NCBI RefSeq assembly: GCF_009659375.1
Contig: NZ_WJQT01000002.1
Span: forward strand, 124,001-188,000
Source: Fundicoccus ignavus
GTDB lineage: Bacteria > Bacillota > Bacilli > Lactobacillales > Aerococcaceae
Direction: 5' to 3'
Length of the DNA stretch: 64,000 nt
Below, piece after piece: positions 29,164 to 39,071 of the stretch. The position numbers were made by a program, and so were the translations under genes. The notes below the pieces were generated by a model. That model was not told the origin of the DNA, did no database searches, and saw nothing but the letters and a program-made list of their open reading frames with translations. The number at the start of each line of letters is the position of its first letter. The first letter of the stretch is position 1.

Positions 29164-30348
29164 ATGTTAGAAAGTTTAGCCCTTATGGTTTTGTGTAGTA
29201 TATTATTAAGTTCGCTAATGCAAAAATTAAAGCTGCCTGGTTTAATCGGTATGCTTTTGACGGGGATTATACTGGGTCCTTATGTATTGAATCTAATAGC
29301 CCCTCAAATATTAACAATTTCTACTGATTTAAGACAAATTGCCTTAATCATTATACTAACGCGTGCAGGCTTGGCTTTAGATATAAGCGACTTAAAGAAG
29401 GTAGGTCGACCAGCTTTCTTAATGTGTTTTTTACCAGCCAGTTTTGAGATCATTGCGACGACCTTATTAGCGCCGATGTTTTTTGAAATGAGTTATTTAG
29501 AAGCGGCCATTCTAGGGACAGTAATTGGGGCTGTTTCACCTGCGGTAGTTGTTCCTAAGATGCTTCATCTGATGGAAAAAGGTTACGGAAGAAAAGCGGG
29601 CATACCGCAACTCATTATGGCTAGTGCATCAGTTGATGATATTTATGTCATTGTGTTGTTCACTTCTTTTTTAGGTATGTACCAAGGCGAAGCATTTAAT
29701 GTTACTAGTTTAATCAAAATACCAGTATCAATCCTATTAGGCGTATTGCTAGGTTGGTTAGTTGGAAAGGGATGTGTTGCCTTTTTTAAAAGGAATCATT
29801 TAAGAGATACTGTTAAGATATTAGTTATTATCTCTCTCGCTTTTCTATTTGTAACTTTAGAGAATAGAATGGTAGCCTACGTTCCGATTTCTGGTTTGAT
29901 TTCGGTAATGGCGATGGGAGCAACGATTTACCAAGATTATTCCATCTTGGCCAATCGATTATCACACAAATTTTCCAAAATATGGGTAGCAGCAGAATTG
30001 ATATTATTTATTTTAGTAGGAGCAACTGTAGATTTAAATAATCTTGCTAACGCAGGGATACTAGCGTTAGTATTGATTGGCTTAGTGTTAAGTGCTAGAT
30101 TTATAGGCGTGTTTGTCGCTTTACTTCATACTCCGTTGAGTATAAAAGAAAGATTGTTCTGTGCCATTGCTTATTTACCTAAAGCAACGGTACAAGCAGC
30201 AATTGGCGGTATTCCATTAGCCGCAGGTGTTGAAGCAGGTAATACAATTTTAACCATATCAGTTCTTGCGATTATATTAACGGCACCTCTTGGAGCATTA
30301 GGAATTGATCTAACATACCAAAAAATCTTGAATACATCAAATGAGTGA
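29164..30348 (+). CDS. Cation/proton antiporter of the CPA superfamily, under fluoride riboswitch control
   Basis: 394 residues with about 11-13 hydrophobic segments and little else, an integral membrane Na+(K+)/H+ exchanger domain. Landmarks: LPGLIGMLLTGIILGP near the N-terminus, ILTRAGLALD, and SASVDDIYVIVL, where the paired Asp residues fit the ion-binding site of the CPA family. There is no C-terminal TrkA domain. GGAGAAG precedes the ATG. Fluoride riboswitches are known to control CrcB/Fluc channels, ClC-F and also Na+/H+ antiporters, so a job in fluoride or acid stress is likely. Confidence 0.85.
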   Translation: MLESLALMVLCSILLSSLMQKLKLPGLIGMLLTGIILGPYVLNLIAPQILTISTDLRQIALIIILTRAGLALDISDLKKVGRPAFLMCFLPASFEIIATTLLAPMFFEMSYLEAAILGTVIGAVSPAVVVPKMLHLMEKGYGRKAGIPQLIMASASVDDIYVIVLFTSFLGMYQGEAFNVTSLIKIPVSILLGVLLGWLVGKGCVAFFKRNHLRDTVKILVIISLAFLFVTLENRMVAYVPISGLISVMAMGATIYQDYSILANRLSHKFSKIWVAAELILFILVGATVDLNNLANAGILALVLIGLVLSARFIGVFVALLHTPLSIKERLFCAIAYLPKATVQAAIGGIPLAAGVEAGNTILTISVLAIILTAPLGALGIDLTYQKILNTSNE

Positions 30349-30368
30349 CCTAGAACTAAAAGACTCAC

Positions 30369-30397
30369 TTGATAATGCGAACTAACGTTTGTATAAT
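30369..30397 (+). promoter_or_regulatory. dinB promoter with LexA (SOS) box
   Basis: TTGATA (30369-30374), 17 nt, TATAAT (30392-30397). The spacer contains CGAACTAACGTTTG (30378-30391), close to the Gram-positive SOS box CGAACNNNNGTTYG. LexA bound there would block the promoter until DNA damage. Confidence 0.75.
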
Positions 30398-30416
30398 TGA
30401 GGGGGAGGTGAGCTGG

Positions 30417-31532
30417 ATGCAATATGGAATACTAAATTTCACAGAACCAGAACCAGATACATCAAGAAAAATTCTCCATGTTGATATGGATGCTTTCTAT
30501 GCAAGTATTGAAATGCGAGATAATCCTAAATTAGCAAATCAACCAGTTGTCATTGCAAAACACCCTAATCTAACAGAAGGGCGAGGCATTGTCTCTACTT
30601 GTAATTATATTGCGAGACAGTATGGCATTCATTCAGCCATGTCATCTTTAGAAGCATATAAAAGATGTCCTCATGCAGTTTTTATTCATGGCAATATGGC
30701 TCATTATATAGAAGTCTCTGAACAAATAAGACAAATCTTCTATCAATATACGGATAGTGTAGAACCATTATCTTTGGATGAAGCCTACTTAGATGTTACG
30801 CATAATAAAAAAGACATCAAAAGCGCGATAAAAATAGCTCACTTAATTCAACAACAGATTTTGGACGAAATCGGACTGACATGTTCGATTGGCGTTTCCT
30901 ACAATAAATTTATAGCAAAAATTGCTTCAGACTTTCATAAACCGTTTGGTATTACATTAGTAACTCCCGAGGAAGCAGTGGAGTTTTTAAAGCAATTACC
31001 GATTGAAGATTTTTATGGTGTTGGGCGAAAATCTGTTCCGGCATTTCATGCTTTGAAAATTATGAATGGCGCAGATTTATTCGAATGGAACCTTGATGAT
31101 TTGATTCAACGATTCGGAAAGATGGGGCATTCTCTTTATTTTAAAGTTAGAGGTATTCATAATTCACCCGTTAAATCAATACGAGAGCGTAAATCTATCG
31201 GTACTGAGACGACCTTTGCTAAATTTTTAGATAATGAAGCGGATGTCCTAACATTTTTTGAGCGTCTCACTTTGAAAGTAGTTCAAAAGTTGAAGTTAAA
31301 AAACTTGAAAGCCCAAACCATAACAATTAAAATTAGGTTTGACGATTTTGAAACAATTACACGACAATTGCAGTTGTCAAAACCGTCAAATGATTTCGAA
31401 GAATATTATGCTGTCGTTCAAAAATTATGGCATAAACATGGTAATTTAGAACGAAATATTCGTTTGTTGGGAGTTTCTGTGTCAAAATTTGAAGACTTAA
31501 AGTATTCAACAATACAGTTAGATTTGGAGTGA
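30417..31532 (+). CDS. dinB: DNA polymerase IV (Y-family)
   Basis: 371 residues from ATG 30417 with GGGGGAGGTG upstream; the ORF extends further but overlaps the promoter. An error-prone translesion polymerase. Catalytic carboxylates are in ILHVDMDAFYASIE and SLDEAYLDVT. The helix-hairpin-helix thumb is IEDFYGVGRKS. The C-terminal little-finger domain (KSIGTETTFAKFL onward) is complete, ending at 31532. The upstream SOS box fits its known damage-induced role. Only 4 nt separate it from the ZIP transporter gene. Confidence 0.94.
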   Translation: MQYGILNFTEPEPDTSRKILHVDMDAFYASIEMRDNPKLANQPVVIAKHPNLTEGRGIVSTCNYIARQYGIHSAMSSLEAYKRCPHAVFIHGNMAHYIEVSEQIRQIFYQYTDSVEPLSLDEAYLDVTHNKKDIKSAIKIAHLIQQQILDEIGLTCSIGVSYNKFIAKIASDFHKPFGITLVTPEEAVEFLKQLPIEDFYGVGRKSVPAFHALKIMNGADLFEWNLDDLIQRFGKMGHSLYFKVRGIHNSPVKSIRERKSIGTETTFAKFLDNEADVLTFFERLTLKVVQKLKLKNLKAQTITIKIRFDDFETITRQLQLSKPSNDFEEYYAVVQKLWHKHGNLERNIRLLGVSVSKFEDLKYSTIQLDLE

Positions 31533-31536
31533 TTTA

Positions 31537-32352
31537 ATGGAGTTTTTTGCAGAGTTACATCCTATATATCAAGCTCTGATTGGAGGGATTTTTACTTGGC
31601 TATGTACGTTGATTGGTTCAGCAACTGTTTTCTTAACAAAAGAAGTTAATGAACGTTTATTAGCCATTATGCAAGGTTTTGCAGCTGGAGTTATGATTGC
31701 TGCATCATTTTGGTCATTGTTGTCACCAGCACTTAATTTTGCTGAAGTAAGTGACTCGAATTTTCCAGCTTGGGTGCCTGTGACCATCGGTTTTATAGCC
31801 GGAGGTTTGTTTTTAAGGTTATTAGATTTAGTAGTCCCTCATATTCACTTGTCGGGTGATCATGGCGATACCAATCCTCGTGAAAATAATTTAACACGAA
31901 CTACGATGTTATATTTAGCCATGACTATTCATAATATTCCTGAAGGTCTCTCAATTGGTGTAGCATACGCAGCAGCCTTCTTAGATTTAAATGGCGCAAC
32001 TTTAGCGAGTGCAATTGCTTTAACAATTGGTATTGGAATTCAGAATATACCAGAAGGTTCAGCCTTATCCATGCCAATTAGAGCAGAAGGAAAGAGTCAA
32101 AAACGAGCTTTTAATTTAGGACAATCATCTGCACTTGTTGAACCAGTTGCTGCTGTAATTGGTGCAGCTGCTGTTCTTACAGTTACGGCATTATTACCTT
32201 ATGCTTTAGCATTTGCGGCTGGTGCTATGATTTTCGTGGTAGTAGAAGATTTGATTCCAGAGTCACAAACATCTAATCATACTGATCAAGCAACGTTGGC
32301 ATTGATGGTCGGATTTTGTGTAATGATGATCCTTGATGTAGCATTAGGTTAG
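31537..32352 (+). CDS. ZIP-family divalent metal transporter
   Basis: 271 residues, eight predicted membrane helices. The ZIP signature is MTIHNIPEGLSIGVAYA (helix IV), with IGIQNIPEGSALSMP (helix V) giving the His/Asn/Glu metal site. The short cytosolic loop is His/Asp-rich (HIHLSGDHGD). Probably zinc (ZupT/GufA-like) import, though iron or manganese is possible. It follows dinB by 4 nt and is likely co-transcribed. A terminator follows. Confidence 0.9.
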   Translation: MEFFAELHPIYQALIGGIFTWLCTLIGSATVFLTKEVNERLLAIMQGFAAGVMIAASFWSLLSPALNFAEVSDSNFPAWVPVTIGFIAGGLFLRLLDLVVPHIHLSGDHGDTNPRENNLTRTTMLYLAMTIHNIPEGLSIGVAYAAAFLDLNGATLASAIALTIGIGIQNIPEGSALSMPIRAEGKSQKRAFNLGQSSALVEPVAAVIGAAAVLTVTALLPYALAFAAGAMIFVVVEDLIPESQTSNHTDQATLALMVGFCVMMILDVALG

Positions 32353-32355
32353 TTT

Positions 32356-32382
32356 GAAAAAAGCCCTTAGGGGCTTTTTTTA
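32356..32382 (+). terminator. Terminator after the ZIP transporter
   Basis: AAAAAAGCCC-TTA-GGGGCTTTTTTT hairpin with a T run (32356-32382). Repeat copy B begins 6 nt later. Confidence 0.85.
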
Positions 32383-32387
32383 ATAAT

Positions 32388-32690
32388 ATAAGGTTTTATA
32401 AGTATTATGTGATTTATCAAGCTTTATACTACGCTCAGCTTATAGTTTACCAAGGCGGTGGTCGCTTTCAAAGCCTCACTGAAGTTCTTGCTTTTCCAGC
32501 TCAATCGGCTAGGCTCTGTCTATGAGCAAAGCGAAATAGACAGAGCAAGCTACGCCAATTGCCCCTTGTACCGCTATGGAAAACAATTAGCTGATCTACC
32601 TTAAATATTCCAACAAAAATAAAGCGATATAATCAAATTATACTGCTAAACAGAATTTAAAGTCCTTGGACTTGTCCGATGGTTCTTAAT
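32388..32690 (+). repeat. Interspersed repeat, copy B
   Basis: About 300 nt, closely matching copy C through most of its length (for example GCTTTCAAAGCCTCACT, CCAGCTCAATCGGCTAGG, ATGGAAAACAATTAGCTGAT). The internal hairpin has arms GCTCTGTCTAT (32513-32523) and ATAGACAGAGC (32536-32546). These differ in sequence from copies C and D, which pair GTGTG with CACAC, yet complementarity is kept. Outer inverted arms lie at about 32434-32457 and 32570-32593. No ORF. Confidence 0.8.
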
Positions 32691-32950
32691 GTAGGCGATT
32701 ATAATCTTAGTATTGGGTTATTATTGTTTGTTTTCTTGCTTGAATGATAGCTGTCAGGCATACTGTTGCCCTCGCTAATTGAGCGAGGTTCCAAAGTTCC
32801 AGTAAAAGAACTTCACACCAAAAACGAGGAAGCGTTATCCAAAAAATTCAGTTTATACGTTATACGCAAAAAAACTAAACAAATTTTAAAGGGCTTCAAA
32901 TAAAGTTCAAGCTTTTTTATTAAAAATAATTAACTAAAAACGACTTTAAA
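32691..32950. other. Intergenic stretch before the gcv control region
   Basis: About 260 nt. A short hairpin CTCGCTAATTGAGCGAG lies near 32772, with no T run. No ORF, no glycine riboswitch and no promoter could be supported. Confidence 0.5.
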
Positions 32951-32954
32951 ATGA

Positions 32955-33041
32955 AAATGTTCGTGTTTAATGGGTTTTTCTTGGGATTTAAACTGAAAAC
33001 ATTAATAGGATAGGCATCCTAAGGGGTTTTTGCGAACAATA
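32955..33041 (+). promoter_or_regulatory. PurBox-like operators upstream of the gcv operon
   Basis: AAATGTTCGTGTTT (32955-32968) is the reverse of AAACACGAACATTT, identical to the purC box at 13 of 14 bases. A second, TTTGCGAACAATA (33029-33041), lies in the opposite orientation 60 nt on. They are 210-295 nt before gcvT. Glycine cleavage supplies one-carbon units for purine rings, so PurR control is biologically sensible. Confidence 0.6.
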
Positions 33042-33250
33042 ATAGTGGGAAAGTAAAATTTGTTAACGATTGGTCGAGAAAGTTTAAAAGTCATTAGAAC
33101 AATGAAGTAAGCGTGTTCTCTAAAATAAAGCTAGCAATTATAAAAAAAACAACATAGAAAATGATGAGCTGTGAAAACCCTTCCAAACCGCTATTAAAAA
33201 ATATCCTTTCATGTTAAACTAAAATTAAGATTTATATGAGGAGGGATTTA

Positions 33251-34366
33251 ATGTCACAAGTTGACGGGTTAAAACCAACACCTTTGTTTGATTATTATCA
33301 AGAACAAGGCGTTATCATCAATGATTTTCATGGTTGGGCACTTCCGATTCAGTTCACCAAAATTCAAGAAGAGCATGAAGCTGTACGCGAAAACGTTGGT
33401 GTATTTGAAACATCCCACATGGGAGAAATCTTAGTTACAGGTTCTGATGCGGAGTCGTTTATAAATTCAGTGATTACGAACGATATTCGTTTAATCGAAA
33501 TTGGGCAAGCACAATATACGACTATTGTTAATGAAGATGGTGGGATTTTAGACGATTTAATTATTTATAAGTTGTCTTCTGACCGTTTCATGTTTACACC
33601 TAATGCTTCGAATTCTGATAAGATAAATTCATGGTTAAACAACCACAAAAAGGATTATCAGGTTGAAATTCAAGATATATCCAATAAAGTTGGTCTAATT
33701 GCAATTCAGGGACCTAATTCAGCTGCGGTATTAGAAAAAATTACGAACGTTCCTTTACAAGATATTAAAGGCTATCATTTTGTTGATAATGTTCAAGTTG
33801 GTACTGTAGGAAATATTTTATTATCTAGAACGGGCTACACTGGAGAAGATGGATTTGAGCTGTATTGTGATTGGGCAGATACAACAACATTATGGCTTGA
33901 ATTGTTAGCTGCTGGATCTAGCTTTAAAATACAACAATGTGGCTTGGGAGCACGAGATACACTTCGATTAGAAGCTGGCATGTCGCTTTATGGTCAAGAA
34001 TTAAATGAGGAAATTAATCCAATTGAAGCTGGTTTATCTTTTGCAGTAAAACTTAACAAAGATGTACCTTTTATTGGACAGAAAGCTTTACAAGTAATTA
34101 AAACTTCCGATAATCAGAGAATTTCTCGAGGGTTTGAATTGCTAGAAAGAGGAATTGCACGTCAAGACTATCTTGTGTTTAATCAAGAAGGAGACGAGAT
34201 TGGCTTCGTTACATCTGGAACACAATCCCCGACATTCAAAAAGTCGATTGGTTTAATGTTAATCGATAAAAAATATGCTGCTTTTGATACAGAGGTTTTT
34301 GTTCAAGTTAGAAAAAAGAAAATATCAGCATTAATAACAAAAAAAGATTGGCTAAAAAGAAAATAA
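33251..34366 (+). CDS. gcvT: Glycine cleavage system T protein (aminomethyltransferase)
   Basis: 371 residues from ATG 33251 with GAGGAGGG upstream (the earlier ATG at 33236 overlaps that site). It transfers the methylene group from the aminomethyl-lipoyl H protein to tetrahydrofolate and releases ammonia. Landmarks: FDYYQEQGVII, GVFETSHMGEI, VNEDGGILDDLIIY, LSRTGYTGEDGFELY (folate site Glu/Asp) and GLGARDTLRLEAGM. First gene of gcvT-H-PA-PB with tight spacing. No L protein (lpd) gene is nearby; it must be supplied from elsewhere. Confidence 0.95.
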   Translation: MSQVDGLKPTPLFDYYQEQGVIINDFHGWALPIQFTKIQEEHEAVRENVGVFETSHMGEILVTGSDAESFINSVITNDIRLIEIGQAQYTTIVNEDGGILDDLIIYKLSSDRFMFTPNASNSDKINSWLNNHKKDYQVEIQDISNKVGLIAIQGPNSAAVLEKITNVPLQDIKGYHFVDNVQVGTVGNILLSRTGYTGEDGFELYCDWADTTTLWLELLAAGSSFKIQQCGLGARDTLRLEAGMSLYGQELNEEINPIEAGLSFAVKLNKDVPFIGQKALQVIKTSDNQRISRGFELLERGIARQDYLVFNQEGDEIGFVTSGTQSPTFKKSIGLMLIDKKYAAFDTEVFVQVRKKKISALITKKDWLKRK

Positions 34367-34381
34367 TTAGGAGTGAATAAT

Positions 34382-34765
34382 ATGGTAAACAAAAATGAAT
34401 TATTTTATACAGAAGAACACGAATGGATTGCAGTTTTAGATGATAATACTATCAGAGTAGGTATTACAGAATTTGCAGTCGATCAATTAGGCGATATTGT
34501 TTATGTTGAATTACCAGCAGTCGACGATAAATTAGATGCGGAGGAAGAATTCGCAACTGTTGAATCTGTAAAATCAACTTCTGGAATTTATGCACCTGTT
34601 GCGGGTGTTGTGTCTGATATTAACGAAGCCTTGGAAGATGAACCTGAGTTATTAAACGAAGCACCATTAGAATCAGGCTGGTTAGTTGAAATTAAAACAG
34701 AAGGTGCGATCGACACTTCTCACTTATTATCTTTAGCAGCTTATGAAGCATTAATCGAAGACTAA
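34382..34765 (+). CDS. gcvH: Glycine cleavage system H protein
   Basis: 127 residues from ATG 34382 (TAGGAG 7 nt upstream). Lipoyl carrier: the lipoylated Lys lies in [16 protein letters not shown], with YTEEHEWI at the start, the classic H-protein layout. It shuttles the aminomethyl group from GcvP to GcvT. Second gene of the gcv operon. Confidence 0.96.
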   Translation: MVNKNELFYTEEHEWIAVLDDNTIRVGITEFAVDQLGDIVYVELPAVDDKLDAEEEFATVESVKSTSGIYAPVAGVVSDINEALEDEPELLNEAPLESGWLVEIKTEGAIDTSHLLSLAAYEALIED

Positions 34766-34796
34766 TTATTATACTTAATTGAAGGAGTGAAGTTTA

Positions 34797-36146
34797 GTGA
34801 CAAAACAGCATCGTTATTTACCATTAACCCCAACAGATAGACAAGAAATGTTAGAAGTTATTGGTGTTTCAGAAATGGAAGCATTATTAACTGATATTCC
34901 AGCAGAAGTTAGATTAACTACTGCGTTAGATATACCCGAGGCTTTGAGTGAATTAGAATTAACAAAGCAAATGTCCTCATTAGCTGCTAAGAATATTTCT
35001 ACAAATGAAGCTAGTTTATTTTTAGGTGCTGGGACATATGATCATTTTATTCCAAGTGTAGTTAATCATGTTTTGTTACGTTCTGAGTTTATGACCGCTT
35101 ATGTGCCATATCAGCCAGAAGCTAGTCAGGGTGAATTGCAAGCCTTGTTTGAATTTCAATCAATGGTTTGTGAGTTAACTGGAATGGATGTTGCCAACTC
35201 AAGTTTATATGATGCTTTTACCTCTTTAGGTGAAGCTTGTAACTTAGCAATTGGTCATACTAAGAAGGGTCGTATTCTAATGTCGGAAGCGGTTCATCCA
35301 CAAGCTCGCGAAGTGGTAGATACCTATGCTTATGGTATGGAATACGATGTTGAAACGATTGGACTCAAAGATTTATCAACTGATTTAGAGTCTTTAAAAA
35401 CTCAAATTGATGATGATACTGCTGCTGTTGTGGTTCAATACCCTAACTTCTTTGGTTCAATTGAAGATTTAAAAGAAATTAAGTCTTTACTTGAAGGGAA
35501 GAAGGCTTTACTAATTGTAGTAGCGAATCCATTAGCACTAGCTTTACTTGAAACACCAGGTAACTTAGGCGCGGATATTGTTGTAGGAGATATGCAGCCT
35601 TTAGGAATTCCAATGTCTTATGGTGGCCCTCATTGTGGATATTTCGCAGCAAAGAAAGCCTATATGCGTAAATTACCTAGTCGTATCGTAGGAGAAACCG
35701 TTGATTCGGACGGTAAACGAGGCTATGTGATGACGCTTCAAACGCGTGAACAACATATCCGTCGTGAGAAAGCGACAAGTAATATGAGTTCTAACCAAGC
35801 CCTTTTTGCTTTGGGATCTGCCGTATTTATGACAGCGATTGGTAAAGAAGGTATTCGTGAAATGGCTGAACAAAACTTGTCCAAAGCTCACTATTTATCA
35901 CGTAACTTGAAGGAAGCTGGCTTTGAAATTTTGAGCAATAATAACTTCTTCAATGAGTTTGTTGTGAAGTTTGCTAAGCCAGTAGTAGAAGTTAATAAAC
36001 AATTATTAGCTCATAATATTATCGGTGGCTATGACGTTTCAGAATTATTAGCTACTGAAAATGCGATGTTGATCTGTGTAACTGAAAAACGAACTAAAGC
36101 CGAAATAGACCAATTAGTTAAATGTTTAGTGGAGGTGGCAATCTAA
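34797..36146 (+). CDS. gcvPA: Glycine dehydrogenase (decarboxylating) subunit 1
   Basis: 449 residues. N-terminal half of the split P protein as found in Firmicutes. It begins [15 protein letters not shown] and contains [32 protein letters not shown] and [11 protein letters not shown], all conserved. It pairs with GcvPB to decarboxylate glycine using PLP. GTG start 34797 with GAAGGAG about 12 nt upstream. Its TAA stop overlaps the gcvPB ATG by one base. Confidence 0.95.
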   Translation: MTKQHRYLPLTPTDRQEMLEVIGVSEMEALLTDIPAEVRLTTALDIPEALSELELTKQMSSLAAKNISTNEASLFLGAGTYDHFIPSVVNHVLLRSEFMTAYVPYQPEASQGELQALFEFQSMVCELTGMDVANSSLYDAFTSLGEACNLAIGHTKKGRILMSEAVHPQAREVVDTYAYGMEYDVETIGLKDLSTDLESLKTQIDDDTAAVVVQYPNFFGSIEDLKEIKSLLEGKKALLIVVANPLALALLETPGNLGADIVVGDMQPLGIPMSYGGPHCGYFAAKKAYMRKLPSRIVGETVDSDGKRGYVMTLQTREQHIRREKATSNMSSNQALFALGSAVFMTAIGKEGIREMAEQNLSKAHYLSRNLKEAGFEILSNNNFFNEFVVKFAKPVVEVNKQLLAHNIIGGYDVSELLATENAMLICVTEKRTKAEIDQLVKCLVEVAI

Positions 36147-37606
36147 TGAATAAATTAACCGATCAATTAATTTTTGAAGTTTCTCGTCCTGGAAGACGAG
36201 CCTATAGTTTGCCAACTAATGACGTAGAAACCGTTAGTTTAGAAGGAATTGTGCCGACTCATTTAATCAGACAAAAGGCTGCTGAACTCCCTGAAGTTTC
36301 TGAACTTCAATTAATGAGACATTATACAAATCTTTCAAACAAAAACTTTGGCTTAGAGACTGGGTTTTATCCATTAGGCTCTTGTACGATGAAGTATAAT
36401 CCAAAAGTGAACGAGGATATTGCCAGATATTCTGGTTTTGCGAATATCCATCCGCTTCAAAGTCCTGAAACGACTCAAGGTGCGTTGGAATTATTATATG
36501 ATTTACAAGAATATTTAAAGGCAGTCTCTGGAATGGATGCTGTTTCATTACAACCGGCAGCAGGCGCTCAAGGTGAGTGGACCGCTTTACTTTTATTCAA
36601 GCAATATCATGAACAAAACGGTGATGGACAGACCCGCCGTAAGATTTTAATTCCGGACTCAGCTCATGGAACTAACCCAGCAACTGCCGCGATTTGTGGA
36701 TTTGAAATTGTTGAGATTAAGTCGAATGAAGATGGAACAGTTAGTGTGGACGCATTGAAAGAAGTTGTCGGTCCAGACACTGCGGGAATGATGATGACAA
36801 ACCCGAATACATTAGGATTATTTGAACAAAATATTAAACAAATTGCTGAAATTGTTCATGAAGCTGGTGGTTTAATGTATTGTGATGGTGCAAACTCTAA
36901 TGCAATTCTCGGTTTATCTCAGCCTAGCACTATGGGCTTTGATGCCGTTCATTTTAATTTGCATAAAACGTTTAGTACACCTCATGGTGGTGGTGGGCCA
37001 GGATCAGGTCCTGTTGCGGTTAAAGAGTTCTTAAGACCCTATTTACCAGTTCCACATATTGAAAAAGAAGATGACAAGTATGTCTTAAACAGCAACTATC
37101 CTCAAACAATTGGTCGTGTGAAGGGATATTTTGGTAATTTTGGTGTTAATGTTAGAGCTTATGCGTATATTCGTTCGATGGGTCCAGATGGTCTGCGTCA
37201 AGTATCGGAAGATGCAATCTTAAATGCGAACTACTTGAAGGCGCGTTTAGAACCATACTACGATACGCCTTATCCTCAAGTATGTAAGCATGAATTTGTA
37301 CTTAGTGGTACACGTCAAAAGAAACTAGGTGCAAATACAAAAGATATGGCGAAGCGTTTATTAGATTATGGCTTCTATGCTCCAACTGTGTACTTCCCAT
37401 TAATCGTGGCCGAAGCTTTAATGATTGAGCCAACTGAAACAGAAGCGAAAGAAACGTTAGATGCTTTTGCGGATGCCATGATTGAGATTGCACAAACTGC
37501 AGAAGAGAATCCAGCGTTATTGAATGAAGCGCCACATTCTACTCCAGTTAAACGTTTAGATGAAACAACTGCAGCCAGAAAGCCAATTGTTAAATTTGAA
37601 CGTTAA
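36146..37606 (+). CDS. gcvPB: Glycine dehydrogenase (decarboxylating) subunit 2
   Basis: 486 residues from ATG 36146 with GTGGAGGTGG in the end of gcvPA. Carries the PLP-binding Lys in [20 protein letters not shown] (about residue 275). N-terminal [16 protein letters not shown] and [14 protein letters not shown] are typical. Last gene of the operon, with a terminator at 37659. Together the four genes give T, H and P activity. Confidence 0.95.
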   Translation: MNKLTDQLIFEVSRPGRRAYSLPTNDVETVSLEGIVPTHLIRQKAAELPEVSELQLMRHYTNLSNKNFGLETGFYPLGSCTMKYNPKVNEDIARYSGFANIHPLQSPETTQGALELLYDLQEYLKAVSGMDAVSLQPAAGAQGEWTALLLFKQYHEQNGDGQTRRKILIPDSAHGTNPATAAICGFEIVEIKSNEDGTVSVDALKEVVGPDTAGMMMTNPNTLGLFEQNIKQIAEIVHEAGGLMYCDGANSNAILGLSQPSTMGFDAVHFNLHKTFSTPHGGGGPGSGPVAVKEFLRPYLPVPHIEKEDDKYVLNSNYPQTIGRVKGYFGNFGVNVRAYAYIRSMGPDGLRQVSEDAILNANYLKARLEPYYDTPYPQVCKHEFVLSGTRQKKLGANTKDMAKRLLDYGFYAPTVYFPLIVAEALMIEPTETEAKETLDAFADAMIEIAQTAEENPALLNEAPHSTPVKRLDETTAARKPIVKFER

Positions 37607-37658
37607 ATAAATCACGAAAAGTTGCTAGTACAGCCGAAACAAGCTAGCCGACAAATAC

Positions 37659-37694
37659 AAAAACTGTTATACTATTTTGTGTAACAGTTTTTTG
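37659..37694 (+). terminator. Terminator after gcvPB
   Basis: AAACTGTTA pairs with TAACAGTTT (37661-37690), then TTTTG. A second smaller hairpin GCTAG...CTAGC lies just before it (37623-37648). Confidence 0.7.
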
Positions 37695-37729
37695 CTGTAT
37701 AAAAGTAGATTTGAAATTGAGGTGTAAAG

Positions 37730-39058
37730 ATGGCGACGAAGCATGAACAAATTATTCAATATATCGAAACATTGCCTGTCGGAGAAAAAATCTCAGTTCG
37801 AGGCATTGCGAAACAATTAAATATGAGCGAAGGAACAGCCTATCGCGCAATAAAAGATGCAGAAATCAATGGTTTAGTCTCAACAATTGAGCGTGTTGGA
37901 ACAATTAGGATAGAGAAGAAAACTGAATATATTCCGGATATGTTGACTTTTCGGGAAGTAGCACGTGTCACAGATGGCGAAATATTAGGTGGAGAGAATG
38001 GTTTAGATCATCCATTATCTAAATTTATTATTGGAGCGATGACGGTAGATGCAATGGAGCGATATTTCTCCAAGAATACTTTAATTATCGTTGGTAACCG
38101 TGAAGATGTTCAAAAACTAGCTTTAGAAAATGGAATTGCTGTATTAGTAACGGGGGGCTTGAAGACAAGTCAAGATGTGATTGATTTAGCAAATAAGAAA
38201 GAATTACCTATAATTTCAACGACACATGACACGTTTACAGTTGCGACTATCATTAACCGTTCAATGACAGAGCAATTAATTAAGAAAGAAATTATTACCA
38301 TTAAGGATATTTATACCCCAATTGAACAGACAAAGGCACTGAGTCCGCAAGATACGATTAAAGTATTCCATGACTTATCGAATGAAACTGGTTTATCTCG
38401 CTTCCCAGTGGTGTATAATAATCGTTTAACGGGTGTTGTGACTGCCAAAGATTTAATTGGTAGAAGCGAGTCTGTTCCAATTGAGCGAGTGATGACGAAA
38501 GAAACGGTAACAGTGAAAACGCATATGAGTGTCGCTAACGTTTCTCACCGCATGGTATGGGAAGATATTGAAATGATTCCAGTTGTGGCAGATAATTTAC
38601 AATTACTTGGAGTGGTTACTCGACAAGATATTATGAAAGCTATCCAGACAATGCAACAACAACCACAAATTGTGAATACGTATGAAGATGACGTTGTGGT
38701 ACACCTTGAAGAATATCATTCTGATGGCGAGGATCAAAGATACCAATATGCCTTCAGTGTTCAACCTCAAATGATTAATAATTTGGGAACAATTTCTTAC
38801 GGAGTATTGTGTGAGTTAATTAGTCAGGTAGCTTATCGTCGAATTTATGAGACAACTGGCTTAAATAATATTATTGAATCACTGAATTTTAATTACTTCA
38901 ACTTAGTTCAGATGGGAAATGATATTCAGTTTAGTGTCGAAATTGTCAATCAAAATCGCCGTTCAGCTCTGAGTCAAGTAGATATATTCCATGAGAATAC
39001 TTTAGTTGCTAGAGCATTAGTTACAAGTCAAATTATTGGCAGAAATTATACGAAATAG
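37730..39058 (+). CDS. ytoI: YtoI-like regulator: HTH, DRTGG, two CBS and hotdog domains
   Basis: 442 residues. Domains in order: winged helix-turn-helix (about 1-70, VRGIAKQLNMSEGTAYRAIKDAEINGLV), DRTGG domain (75-190), a CBS pair (195-310, TGLSRFPVVYNNRLTGVVTAKD and a second MIPVVADNLQLLGVVTRQD), and a C-terminal hotdog/thioesterase-like fold (325-440, FNYFNLVQMGNDIQF). CBS pairs usually sense adenosyl nucleotides, so a nucleotide-sensing regulator is likely; no target is known. It lies 13 nt before nrnA, the same pairing as Bacillus ytoI-nrnA, which hints at sensing the pAp, c-di-AMP breakdown or oligonucleotide products that NrnA handles. Confidence 0.85.
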   Translation: MATKHEQIIQYIETLPVGEKISVRGIAKQLNMSEGTAYRAIKDAEINGLVSTIERVGTIRIEKKTEYIPDMLTFREVARVTDGEILGGENGLDHPLSKFIIGAMTVDAMERYFSKNTLIIVGNREDVQKLALENGIAVLVTGGLKTSQDVIDLANKKELPIISTTHDTFTVATIINRSMTEQLIKKEIITIKDIYTPIEQTKALSPQDTIKVFHDLSNETGLSRFPVVYNNRLTGVVTAKDLIGRSESVPIERVMTKETVTVKTHMSVANVSHRMVWEDIEMIPVVADNLQLLGVVTRQDIMKAIQTMQQQPQIVNTYEDDVVVHLEEYHSDGEDQRYQYAFSVQPQMINNLGTISYGVLCELISQVAYRRIYETTGLNNIIESLNFNYFNLVQMGNDIQFSVEIVNQNRRSALSQVDIFHENTLVARALVTSQIIGRNYTK

Positions 39059-39071
39059 AAGGTAGGAAATT

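Noticed and set aside
32691-33250. Glycine riboswitch before gcvT
   Set aside because: Glycine cleavage operons often have one, but none of its conserved segments or tandem aptamer layout could be found; only PurBox-like sites are visible.
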